Source: Thermomicrobiaceae bacterium
GTDB lineage: Bacteria; Chloroflexota; Chloroflexia; Thermomicrobiales; Thermomicrobiaceae
Reading direction: 5' to 3'
Assembly: GCA_007124395.1 (NCBI GenBank)
Contig: SLFF01000178.1
Span: 1-6,589 of the forward strand
DNA: 6,589 nt
The number at the start of each line of letters is the position of its first letter. Positions within the stretch are counted from its first letter, which is position 1. A program made the translations under genes and the position numbers. Shown piece by piece: positions 1-6,589 of this stretch. The notes under the pieces are model-generated. The model did not search any database. It worked only from the letters and a program-made list of their open reading frames with translations, and was not told the DNA's origin.

Positions 1-696
1 CAGGTAACCAGAGCATTCATTACAGGTCACGACGCGCCGGCTCTCTCGTTCTCCTTCAGCGGCCATATACGCCAGCTGTTCGTGATCATCGTTATTGCAG
101 AAGATGCAGTACTGGTGCCGGGAGGGCCACTCGCTGAAGCAGCGCCCGCAGCGCAGAAAGATGGACTTTTCCAGGCCGCGTTGTTCAGCGATCGTCGGCC
201 ATGAGCCGCACAGTGGGCAATAGTTGGAGCGCCACTCATTCGTGGAGAAGTTGTCGTGCCAGGACGCCTGCAGGGCGTGCATCTGCGGCAGAATCGCGCA
301 GCTGCCGACCGACATCAGAAGAGCCGGAGAGAGCGACGGATCATCGACGAGGCGATCGAGCGCTTCGAGATCCCACTCGATGACTGCCCGGGCGAATTCC
401 GAGAGATCGATGGCCCGGATCGTGTCCGGTAATTCGGGCCACTGCTGAGGCAGCCCTGCGGTCTCGATCATTTGTAGAAGGAGTCGTTGAAACGTCGGAA
501 TATCGAGGTTGATCACCTGCTCATGCAGAGCCGGGATCTCTCCGACTGGTTTGCCGAGGGTCAGGCCGTCATTGGATCCAGTCCAGGTCTGATCCTCGAA
601 GGATGCGAGCCCGTCACGATAGAGGAGTGCGAGCAGGGCGATGTCTGGTTCATCATGGGCGAGTTGCTCAAGACTCGTCATCGTCTGCTCGTGCAT
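1..696 (-). CDS. fdhE: Formate dehydrogenase maturation protein FdhE (C-terminus beyond left edge)
   Basis: Known role of the family: a cytoplasmic rubredoxin-like iron/zinc-binding accessory protein needed to produce active respiratory formate dehydrogenases. The open frame runs from ATG at 696-694 to base 1 without a stop, giving 232 residues; the family is usually about 300, so roughly the last quarter is missing. An all-helical N-terminal part is followed by four CxxC pairs: C160/C163 (CPLCGSWP), C183/C186 (LRCGRCFSEW), C197/C200 (YCIFCNND) and C225/C228 (TCNECSGYL). The CPxCGS...LxCxxCxxEW...CxxC pattern is diagnostic of FdhE. The start is set by a strong AAAGGAG ribosome binding site at 708-702, five bases upstream. 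The start lies inside the preceding lipoprotein gene (29-base overlap, different frame), which suggests translational coupling as last gene seen of the fdh operon. Identity is secure; only the end is unseen. Confidence 0.93.
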   Translation of the reverse strand, partial: MHEQTMTSLEQLAHDEPDIALLALLYRDGLASFEDQTWTGSNDGLTLGKPVGEIPALHEQVINLDIPTFQRLLLQMIETAGLPQQWPELPDTIRAIDLSEFARAVIEWDLEALDRLVDDPSLSPALLMSVGSCAILPQMHALQASWHDNFSTNEWRSNYCPLCGSWPTIAEQRGLEKSIFLRCGRCFSEWPSRHQYCIFCNNDDHEQLAYMAAEGERESRRVVTCNECSGYL

Positions 697-916
697 CCCG
701 GCTCCTTTCGATCCCCTCTCCCATGAGCGGGGTTTCGTAGTAGATGCGGGTCATCGCGTCATCTTCGCCATGCATGTTCATCGAATCGCTCAGATTGCGA
801 ATATCTCCGCCAGTGTCTCCACCTCGCTCACGCTGGCCCTCTGGTGCGCAGGCGACGAGTGCCAGGAGAATCCCGGACGCCAGCAGTGCGCAGATAAATC
901 GTTTACTCGATCTCAT
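668..916 (-). CDS. Small predicted lipoprotein encoded within the formate dehydrogenase operon
   Basis: An 82-residue protein I cannot assign to a family. The N-terminus is a classical lipoprotein signal peptide: basic start (MRSSKR), hydrophobic stretch at residues 7-22, and lipobox L20-V21-A22-C23. The mature part would be about 60 residues, anchored by lipidated Cys23. The +2 residue is Ala, not Asp, which in Gram-negatives favours outer-membrane sorting. The mature chain is hydrophilic and rich in Asp, Glu, Arg and Gly, with a short less-charged segment (TRIYYETPLMGEG, about 56-68), and has no cysteine other than Cys23. The start at 916 overlaps the end of the NrfD gene by 14 bases, with a modest GGGA at 927-924. 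Its end overlaps fdhE by 29 bases. The lipobox and the tight packing in the operon support a real gene. A role in assembling or anchoring the periplasmic enzyme is only inference from position. Confidence 0.72.
   Translation of the reverse strand: MRSSKRFICALLASGILLALVACAPEGQRERGGDTGGDIRNLSDSMNMHGEDDAMTRIYYETPLMGEGIERSRDARADDDES
702..708 (-). promoter_or_regulatory. Ribosome binding site of fdhE, inside the lipoprotein gene
   Basis: AAAGGAG on the minus strand, five bases before the ATG at 696. It decides the fdhE start over the downstream in-frame Met at residue 6. It lies within the 3' coding part of the upstream lipoprotein gene, so ribosomes finishing that gene at 668 would pass over it. 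Confidence 0.75.
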
Positions 917-1808
917 GTTGCGGTCCCATCACCACAGCGTAACGGAAAAGGAACCCACTGATCAATACCAGCGTAGCCCCGGTCCCCAATCGGACCTGAT
1001 CCGATGTGCTGAGCTTGAAATACAGCAACGGCAGTGCCGCCAGCGCCATGATGATGGCCAGCGTAAAGGCAAGGATCGTTCGGGCGCTGGTCACGAAGTG
1101 TGAAATCGCGCCTCCGAGGCTGATTGCCAGCACAATGAACAACAGGAGCTGCCAGATCACTGACAGGGTGCTGAATCGGGTCAACCCTTCCACTTCATCG
1201 GGTGGTGTCAGCTTGCGTATGCTGTCGATCAGCAGCAGCGCCGCCGCACCAGTGGCCACCGAAACACCGACGAAGAATGGAGCGATGAACACGGTGTCTT
1301 CCCAGCCTGCGACGGCGGTTACACTGAGTAGCGCACCAGAATATCCAGCAACAAAGAGCGCCGCGATGATTGAGGGGATTGCGAAGAATATTCCGTAGCG
1401 GCCGCCATGCAGCGTGCTGTTCTGATTCCATGGACCGAGACTCAGATAGCCACGCGATACTAGTGCATCGACAAACGAGATGGTGGCAAATGCCGAGAAG
1501 ATCATCAGCCCCCACGACCCGATCGAGATCGGAGACCACCACTTCAGTATGGGCAAGGGGATGTTTTCTGACTGAATCACCATGTGCCAGAATCGCTCTG
1601 ATCGCTCGAGTTTGTAGACGAGCAACGCCGTTGCGACGAGAACCAGCGGCAGCGTGATCAGGTGAGCTACCCGGGCGATCGGCGAACGACCCCGGCCGTA
1701 GAGCTCCAGAATCATGGCGATCAGGAACGCGCCGGCTGCGACTCCGGCAGCGAACATCTCGACGTAGACTTCCCAGTTCCAGCCGATGGGTACTTCACGA
1801 AGCAACAT
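903..1808 (-). CDS. nrfD: NrfD-family membrane subunit of formate dehydrogenase (quinone-reactive)
   Basis: A 301-residue integral membrane protein of the NrfD/PsrC family (polysulfide reductase membrane subunit type). The likely role is to accept electrons from the ferredoxin-like subunit and exchange them with the quinone pool. About eight hydrophobic segments are visible: roughly residues 14-37, 45-66, 96-115, 133-160, 167-192, 213-235, 241-262 and 274-293. Family hallmarks are the N-terminal WEVYVEMFAAGVAAGAF and the loop after helix 2, KLERSERFWHM, matching the (D/K)LxRxxRFxHM pattern. The family carries no haem, unlike the cytochrome b subunit FdnI. The ATG at 1808 shares one base with the stop of the beta subunit gene (TGATG) and is preceded by GAGGGGAG at 1822-1815, six bases upstream. 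Its 3' end overlaps the lipoprotein gene by 14 bases. The length is typical of the shorter NrfD group. The family is secure; the exact partner quinone is unknown. Confidence 0.92.
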   Translation of the reverse strand: MLLREVPIGWNWEVYVEMFAAGVAAGAFLIAMILELYGRGRSPIARVAHLITLPLVLVATALLVYKLERSERFWHMVIQSENIPLPILKWWSPISIGSWGLMIFSAFATISFVDALVSRGYLSLGPWNQNSTLHGGRYGIFFAIPSIIAALFVAGYSGALLSVTAVAGWEDTVFIAPFFVGVSVATGAAALLLIDSIRKLTPPDEVEGLTRFSTLSVIWQLLLFIVLAISLGGAISHFVTSARTILAFTLAIIMALAALPLLYFKLSTSDQVRLGTGATLVLISGFLFRYAVVMGPQHEIE

Positions 1809-2650
1809 CAGACGCTCCCCTCAACCTGGGACTGATTTTCCTCATGCGCCTGGTTGCGCTCAGCTGCTTCTTTTCGCCGGAGCGGACCGAGGTTCCGGAA
1901 GGAGATCGCTCCGAGAACGACAGCCACCACCGCGCTGATGGCGCCCAGGATTCCCTCACCGTTCAGGCTGCGGGATGACGGCAACTGCGGTTCCTTCGGT
2001 AGTCCGTACCATTCCGGCGGGCCGATGATCAGGAAGAATGCGTTGAGCCCGCCGAGCATATCCTCTCGACCATAGATGCTGGCGTCGCTAACTCCCTGCC
2101 GTTGCAGTTCCGCCAGTCGGACCTCTGATTCCTCACGAAGCTCGGCAACTGGACCGAACTTGATCGACTCGGTAGGGCATGCCTGGGCGCAGGCAGGGAT
2201 CATTCCGGCCTGCATGCGGTCGTAGCAGAGTGTGCACTTCATCGCGGTGTTGTTGACCGGGTTGATGTCGATGACATCGAACGGGCAGGCGGGGATACAG
2301 GCCCGGCAGCCGTTGCAGATGTCTGCCTGAATGACCACGGTGTCGAACTCGGTCCGGAAGATCGCGCCAGTGGGGCAGACTTCCAGACAGCCGGCATGTA
2401 CGCAGTGCTTGCAGACATCGCTGAACATCAGCCAGCGACCCTGCGAGCGATCATCGAAATCTTCAACGAACCGGACATGCCGCCAGGTGGTGCCGTCGAG
2501 TGTGCCGGTGTTGTCATAACTATTGCCGGTCAGCTCCACCACACCGCCATTGTTGGCCGGAAGCTGGTTCCACTGCTTGCAGGCAACCTCGCACGCTTTA
2601 CACCCGATACACACCGAGACATCGGTGAAAAAGCCCATTGGTTCAGCCAT
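1808..2650 (-). CDS. fdnH: Formate dehydrogenase beta subunit, four [4Fe-4S] clusters with C-terminal membrane anchor
   Basis: A 280-residue electron-transfer subunit of the FdnH/HybA type that relays electrons from the catalytic subunit to the membrane subunit. Sixteen cysteines form four cluster motifs: C14/C17/C20/C24 (CIGCKACEVAC), C80/C83/C88/C92 (CKHCVHAGCLEVC), C112/C115/C118/C122 (CNGCRACIPAC) and C139/C142/C154/C158 (CTLCYDRM...CAQAC), the last two each followed by Pro. A conserved WYGLPKEP stretch lies at 214-221, and one hydrophobic helix at about 233-251 resembles the C-terminal anchor of FdnH. It has no signal peptide, as expected for a subunit exported by Tat together with alpha. 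The ATG at 2650 follows GGCGGAG (2667-2661) with 10 bases between; the gap from the alpha stop is 23 bases. Slightly shorter than E. coli FdnH (about 294). The symbol is by analogy; fdhB is equally usable. Confidence 0.95.
   Translation of the reverse strand: MAEPMGFFTDVSVCIGCKACEVACKQWNQLPANNGGVVELTGNSYDNTGTLDGTTWRHVRFVEDFDDRSQGRWLMFSDVCKHCVHAGCLEVCPTGAIFRTEFDTVVIQADICNGCRACIPACPFDVIDINPVNNTAMKCTLCYDRMQAGMIPACAQACPTESIKFGPVAELREESEVRLAELQRQGVSDASIYGREDMLGGLNAFFLIIGPPEWYGLPKEPQLPSSRSLNGEGILGAISAVVAVVLGAISFRNLGPLRRKEAAERNQAHEENQSQVEGSV
1815..1822 (-). promoter_or_regulatory. Ribosome binding site of the NrfD-type gene
   Basis: GAGGGGAG on the minus strand, six bases before the ATG at 1808, lying in the last codons of the beta subunit gene. 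With the TGATG stop/start junction it indicates coupled translation of beta and membrane subunits. Confidence 0.7.
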
Positions 2651-2673
2651 AAGGTATCAACTCCGCCCCGCGG

Positions 2674-5600
2674 TTAATCGTCATCTGCTTCGATATTGCA
2701 CATGAAGGCCTTTGCCTCGTGGATCGCTACGTTCGGATCGCCGACCATCGCTGTGAGATCGTTGGCAGCCTCACCAGTGACGACGCCCATGTAGCCCCAG
2801 TGGAACGGCATGCCAACCGTGTGAACAATCTGGTTGTCAATGACCATCGGTTGCAACCGACGGGTAACCAGGGCTTTGACGCGGATAGAGCCGCGCGGAG
2901 TTGTGACCCGGACCCAGCCGGTGTTCTGAATGCCCTTCATCTGCGCCAGTTCTTCGCTCAGTTCGATGAACATCTCCGGCTGTAGCTCGGTGAGCCAGGG
3001 TAGCCAGCGGGTCATCACGCCAGACAGGTGGTGCTCGGTCAGTCGATAGGTGGTCACCACATAGGGATAGTTCTCATCTCCGTGCTGGATGAGTTCGTTA
3101 CCCTCGGTGCGCCAGTATTTGGTGATCGGGTTCTTGTCCTGACTGTAGAGCGGGTTCCGGATCGGTGCTTCGGCCGCTTCATAGTGCGTCGGCAATGGTC
3201 CATCCACCATCCCGGATGGCGTGTAGAGCCACCCTTTGCCGTCGGCCATCATGATGAATGGGTCTGAGCCAGAGTGGGCATCGGTTCCGATACCTTCTGG
3301 ATCGGCCGGCGTATCCGGATGCTTTTCAGCATCGAAATCCGGAACGTCATAGCCAACCCAGCGCTCTTCATCGTCGTCCCACCAGATCCACCGTTTTTCT
3401 TCCGACCACGGATTGCCGTCCGGGTCCGCCGAGGCACGGTTGTAGAGAATTCTGCGGTTGGCTGGCCATGAGAAGCCCCAGCCCTGGTGACTTCCGCGAG
3501 ATCCGACCGGATCTGCATCCCGGTTCCGTGTTTTGTTTTCGTCGGGATGCGGGAATACGCCACAGTAGATCCAGGAGGCACAGGTCGTGGAACCGTCGTC
3601 CTGTAGTTCATCGAATCCAGTCAGGTGAGTTGCCGGATCGTCGGTCCAGTATCCGTTGATCTCTTTCAGAATCTTCTCGGTATCTGGAATTCCCTGAATT
3701 CTCGTGTCCTCGGGATACTCGCCCTCCTCGTAGTCGAAATCCCAGAGCAATGCCTTGAAGCCCTCATCGTGCGGGTCGTCACTATCCTCGTACATGCGCT
3801 TGAGGCGCAGGGCAAGCTGGTGGGTGAACCACTCGTCGGATCGACAGTCGCCCGGCGGATCGGCTGATTTCTCGTGCCATTGCACCCAGCGCTGCGTATT
3901 GGTGAAACTGCCGTCCATCTCACCTACCGCTGCGGAGGGAATGAAGAAGACCTCAGTATCGATCTCCTCCGGACTGATCTCGCCGTTCTGGACTTCCGGT
4001 GCAGCGTACCAGAAGGCAGCTGATTCAGTTTCGAAGATGTCTTTGACTACCAGCCACTTCAGATTCCGCATTGCGGCACGTTCGAACCGGCCGTTGAGGG
4101 ATGTTGCCGGATTCTGCCCCATGCAGAAGAAGCCTTCGATCTCTCCGCGAGCCATGCGAACCATCGACGCCATGTGCGAGAAGTCACCGGTGATTTTTGG
4201 ATGCCAGTCCCAGCCGAAATCGTTGTCTTCGGTGGCGTTATCTCCGTACATCGACTTCATATAGCTGACGAGGAACTTTGGCATATTGGCCCAGTAGCCG
4301 GTGGGCTGAGCATCGTTCACCAGATAGTTCTTGATCGATTCGTGCGGCTTGAGTGCGGACGGATGATCCATGTAACCGTGAATGCTGTGATAAAGCGTCG
4401 GAACGTCGGTTGATCCCTGAATTGTTGCGTGACCGCGAAGAGCGACGATACCGCCCCCTGGACGACCGATGTTGCCGAGCAGCATCTGGAGAAGTGCCGC
4501 GCAGCCGATCATCTGAACACCCTTGGTGTGCTGGGTCCAGGCAACGGCGTAGCAGAAGGCTGCCGTACGGTTCGGACCGGAGTTGCTCGTCAGCGCTTCG
4601 GCGACTTCCAGGAACTTGTCCCTCGGACATCCGGTAATTCGCTCTACCATCTCCGGGGTATAGCGGGAGAAGTGGCGACGGATGATCTGAAAGACAGTGC
4701 GCTCGTCTTCCAGGGTTTCATCCTCGGTCGGCATGCCATCTGGCCGGATGTACTCGATCAGGTCGTCATAGGGTGGCCCGTCGGGCGCATTTTCCTGATA
4801 CTGGCCGGCTTCGGCGTCTGAACCGTCATCCCCGGCCTCTCCGGCTTCTTCGCTGTCGGCCTGCCTGCCAGCCCGGGTGGTTGGGAAGCCCTCATACTGC
4901 CAGGTGTCCGTTTCATATTCGTATTCGAAGCCGTTGATCGGATCACCTTCGAACTCGAATATCCCGGAGAAAATACCGTCAAGATCCTCGGTGTCTTCGA
5001 AATCTTCGTTGATGATCGTTGCCGCGTTGGTGTAGTTCACCACATAGTCGCGGAAATAGAGATCATTCTCGATCACGTAGCTGATAAGACCGCCCAGGAA
5101 GGCGATGTCCGCCCCGGGCCGGATTGGCGCATAGATGTTGGCCATCGCCGAGGTACGGGTAAATCGGGGGTCGATGCTGATCACCGTTGCCCCACGACGA
5201 CGGGCCTCGATGACCCAGCGGAACGCGACCGGATGGTTCTCGGCCATGTTCGATCCCTGAATTACGATGCAGTCAGATCGTGACAGATCTTCGGCGTATG
5301 TCGTGGCGGCCCCTCGCCCCATTCTTGCCCCCAGACCGGGGACACTGGAGCTGTGTCATATACGGGCCTGATTCTCGATAGCTACAACGCCGAGCCCACG
5401 CATCAACTTCTGATGAATGTGATTCCACTCGTTGGCCATGGTGGCGCCTCCGAGCGAGAAGATCGCGGGGGTGTAGTTGACCGTCTTGGTGATCTCGTTG
5501 CCTTCGCTGTCCGGCCCGGTCCATTCCTCGACGAAGGTGCGGTCCCGGGTTTCTTTCACGAGTTCCGCAATGCGTTCCATCGTTTGCTCGAGATCCCAGA

Positions 5601-5961
5601 CTTCCCATTCCGTTCCGCCGGGTTCCCGATGCAGGACGTGAGTGATGCGGTTGGGGTTGACGTGGAGCTGGAACTTGGCGGCTCCTTTGGGGCAGAGTGT
5701 GCCCCGATTGACCGGGCTTTCCGGATTCCCTTCGATGTTGACGATGCGACCTTCCTCGACGTGGATGAGCGTTCCACAGCCGACGGCGCAATACGGGCAG
5801 ATGCTGGGGACTGCCTGTGTGTTGCGAATTCGAAGCTCGGTTGCCATTGCTCGACGGGTGTTGAGATCTACCCCGAGTGCGGCAAGCGAACCGGCGGCCG
5901 TTCCGGCCGTAAGCAGCCCGGACTGCTTCAGGAATGACCGTCTGGTCGTCTTCATCGCCAT
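2674..5961 (-). CDS. fdnG: Formate dehydrogenase alpha subunit, selenocysteine-containing (TGA 5358-5356 read through)
   Basis: Catalytic subunit that oxidises formate to CO2, a member of the Mo/W-bis-MGD oxidoreductase family, 1095 residues including selenocysteine 202. The Tat signal TTRRSFLK is at 5-12, followed by a hydrophobic stretch to about 31 and a likely cut after AMA (about 40). A [4Fe-4S] cluster is bound by C55, C58, C62 and C90, followed by the conserved Lys92 (CPKG). Sec202 is in NQARI-U-HS, followed by His203. Further family blocks are MAENHPVAFRW, DPRFTRT, IYAPIRPG (276-283), WTQHT (475-479), LLGNIGRPGGG (494-504) and ALRGHATIQG (507-516). The C-terminal dinucleotide-binding domain runs from about 965 to the end (YRLTEHH, VTRRLQP, HWGYMG). 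E. coli FdnG is about 1015 residues; the excess is largely an acidic insert near 363-418. The start at 5961 is chosen for ACGGAG at 5974-5969, seven bases upstream; the Met at 5955 is an alternative. First gene of the operon. fdnG versus fdhA naming is a convention. Confidence 0.96.
5317..5350 (-). promoter_or_regulatory. SECIS element directing selenocysteine insertion at UGA 5358-5356
   Basis: In the minus-strand RNA, six base pairs (G5343-C5327, U5342-G5328, C5341-G5329, C5340-G5330, C5339-G5331, C5338-G5332) close the five-base loop GGUCU at 5337-5333. Below an asymmetric internal loop (GU against AAGAA), a second stem pairs CUCCA (5350-5346) with UGGGG (5321-5317). The loop starts 18 bases after the UGA, the same distance and loop sequence as I recall for the E. 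coli fdhF element bound by SelB. The hairpin lies in coding sequence, as is normal for bacterial SECIS. The folding was done by eye. Confidence 0.88.
5356..5358 (-). other. Selenocysteine codon (in-frame TGA), residue 202 of the alpha subunit
   Basis: TGA read on the minus strand between ATA (Ile201) and CAC (His203). Homology to FdnG continues in the same frame on both sides (VVAIENQARI before, HSSSVPGLGARMGRG after), with no shift. This is the active-site Sec/Cys position of the family, which coordinates Mo or W. It should not be annotated as a stop or a pseudogene mutation. Confidence 0.95.
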
Positions 5962-5968
5962 CGCGATT

Positions 5969-5974
5969 CTCCGT
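5969..5974 (-). promoter_or_regulatory. Ribosome binding site of the alpha subunit gene
   Basis: ACGGAG on the minus strand, seven bases before the ATG at 5961. It places the start just before the Tat motif and argues against longer in-frame starts as far up as 6246, which would bury the Tat signal. Confidence 0.65.
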
Positions 5975-6142
5975 TCAGTGTCTGACTGTCGCGCACAAAG
6001 CGGAACACCAGGCCCAGGGACGTGCGGTTGCCGCTCTTTCAACGGCATGGGCTCCACACCGGTTGCGCTGATTCTGTTTCTAATCGATCTTTTTTGCGCG
6101 TTTTGTAGCGCGTGACGGGTATTTGGTAACTGTCTTGAGAGC

Positions 6143-6159
6143 AAAAGCATGACGCATGC
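6143..6159 (-). terminator. Possible weak terminator after the cyclase-family gene
   Basis: Minus-strand GCATG-CGT-CATGC (6159-6147) forms a five-pair stem with a three-base loop, followed by TTTT (6146-6143). It lies about 38 bases past the cyclase stop at 6197. The stem is short and the U-run brief, so it may be fortuitous or a protein-binding inverted repeat instead. Confidence 0.25.
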
Positions 6160-6196
6160 CGCCAACTGCGCAGGTTTTGTCGTAATTCCGGTGCAG

Positions 6197-6589
6197 TTAT
6201 GAGCCTGTAATTGCGATCGGACGCACGGGCGAACCCGTTGCGCCAACGAATTTCAGTGGCAGGCAGACGAACTCGAAGGACCATTGCCGATCACTGGCCA
6301 GAGCTTCGAGATCCATGTTTTCGATGATGTAGACGCCGCGCCGGGCGAGCAGGATCAGATGTCCAGGGAGTTCGCATTTGTACTCCTCGTCGTATCTGCC
6401 GATGACATCCCAGGCCATCGTGTCGGCGCCCACCGCGATGACCCCCTGGTCGGCCAGCCACTCTGAGGCGGCAGCCGAAACCCCGGGCCCCGCCAGGTAG
6501 GCGGCCTCGTCATTCCAGCGCAGGGCGTTCCCGGTCCTCACCAGGACCGTGCTGCCGGGCTCGATGGTCAGATTCTGATCTCTGACGCA
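6197..6589 (-). CDS. Cyclase-family (PF04199-type, kynurenine formamidase-like) protein, C-terminal part
   Basis: The open frame enters from the right edge and gives the last 130 residues before TAA at 6199-6197. Family features are IEPGSTVLVRTG (9-20), a PGVSAAASEWLADQGVIAVGADT block (35-57), PGHLILLARRGVYIIENMDLEAL (75-97) and the closing FVCLPLKFVGATGSPVRPIA. This ending is typical of bacterial cyclase-family metal-dependent hydrolases, the group that includes kynurenine formamidase. H77 and E90 of the visible part probably correspond to the conserved His and Glu late in the family. The N-terminal HxGTHxDxPxH-type metal motif would lie outside the window, so activity cannot be judged. The GTG at 6541 is internal, since the homologous frame continues upstream of it. 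Substrate unknown. It shares the strand with the fdh operon but is separated by 235 bases, so I do not place it in the operon. Confidence 0.88.
   Translation of the reverse strand, partial: CVRDQNLTIEPGSTVLVRTGNALRWNDEAAYLAGPGVSAAASEWLADQGVIAVGADTMAWDVIGRYDEEYKCELPGHLILLARRGVYIIENMDLEALASDRQWSFEFVCLPLKFVGATGSPVRPIAITGS

Larger units (their letters stand above)
5962..6196 (-). other. Intergenic region between the cyclase-family gene and the fdh operon; probable operon promoter region
   Basis: These 235 bases hold no gene I can support. The stretch is AT-richer than its surroundings around 6070-6145, as expected for a promoter. On the minus strand, TTACCA (6129-6124) and TACAAA (6107-6102), 16 bases apart, form a weak sigma70-like pair. 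A sigma54-like CGGCAT-N5-ATGCT lies at 6161-6146. Neither is convincing. I see no clear FNR site (TTGAT-N4-ATCAA). The operon presumably starts here because the gap is much larger than the other junctions. Confidence 0.4.

Noticed and set aside
27..239. A 70-residue minus-strand frame at the left end
   Set aside because: It overlaps fdhE in a different frame; the fdhE frame here contains the diagnostic CxxC pairs.
487..961. Plus-strand open frames of 79 and 106 residues opposite fdhE and the lipoprotein
   Set aside because: They lie opposite FdhE, whose cysteine motifs prove the minus-strand reading, and have no recognisable features.
2674..5322. A separate gene starting at ATG 5322 encoding most of the formate dehydrogenase alpha subunit
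   Set aside because: Family homology continues upstream in the same frame through the TGA. The Met lies at the base of the SECIS hairpin, inside a conserved block, and the would-be protein would lack the iron-sulfur cluster motif and the active site.
5353..5937. A 194-residue plus-strand open frame opposite the start of the alpha subunit
   Set aside because: It is antisense to a strongly recognised gene, shows no family features, and is a by-product of the GC-rich codon usage of the opposite strand.
2674..5961. The alpha subunit as a pseudogene broken by a nonsense mutation
   Set aside because: The only stop is TGA at the selenocysteine position, followed by a well-formed SECIS; the rest of the frame is intact and well conserved.
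6102..6129. A sigma70 promoter TTACCA-N16-TACAAA for the fdh operon
   Set aside because: Each box matches the consensus at only four of six positions; pairs this weak occur by chance in a region of this size. It is mentioned only within the intergenic entry.
5356..6246. A longer start for the alpha subunit at 6246
   Set aside because: It would overlap the cyclase gene by 50 bases and place about 95 unrelated residues before the Tat motif. The ATG at 5961 has its own ribosome binding site directly before the signal.

Overview
The window carries a minus-strand operon for a periplasm-facing, membrane-bound, selenocysteine-containing formate dehydrogenase. It reads right to left as fdnG-type catalytic subunit (5961-2674), four-cluster ferredoxin-like beta subunit (2650-1808), NrfD-type membrane subunit (1808-903), a small predicted lipoprotein (916-668) and the start of the maturation factor fdhE (696 to beyond the left edge). 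At the right edge lies the 3' end of a cyclase-family (PF04199-type) hydrolase gene on the same strand, followed by a 235-base gap.

The central point is that the catalytic subunit is interrupted by one in-frame TGA at 5358-5356, exactly where FdnG/FdhF-type formate dehydrogenases carry selenocysteine (context N-Q-A-R-I-U-H). Immediately downstream the RNA can fold into a bacterial SECIS hairpin with a GGUCU apical loop that begins 18 bases after the UGA. A naive gene caller would split this gene in two (6246 or 5961 to 5356, and 5322 to 2674). I annotate it as one 1095-residue selenoprotein.

How the parts work together: formate would be oxidised at the Mo/W-bis-MGD/selenocysteine site of the alpha subunit, which is exported folded by Tat. 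Electrons would pass through its [4Fe-4S] cluster and the four clusters of the beta subunit to quinone at the NrfD-like subunit. This last subunit replaces the di-haem cytochrome b (FdnI) of the E. coli enzyme. FdhE is the cytoplasmic maturation factor needed for active enzyme. The lipoprotein sits inside the operon with overlaps on both sides and has no function I can recognise.

Organism: Tat export, FdhE and the fdnG-type enzyme fit a proteobacterium, probably a gammaproteobacterium. The acidic character of several proteins, including an Asp/Glu-rich insert in the alpha subunit, suggests a halophilic or haloalkaliphilic lifestyle. This placement is inference. The host must also encode selA/selB/selC/selD elsewhere, as none is in the window. 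I see no mobile element, CRISPR, rRNA or tRNA, and no gene-free stretch longer than 300 bases.
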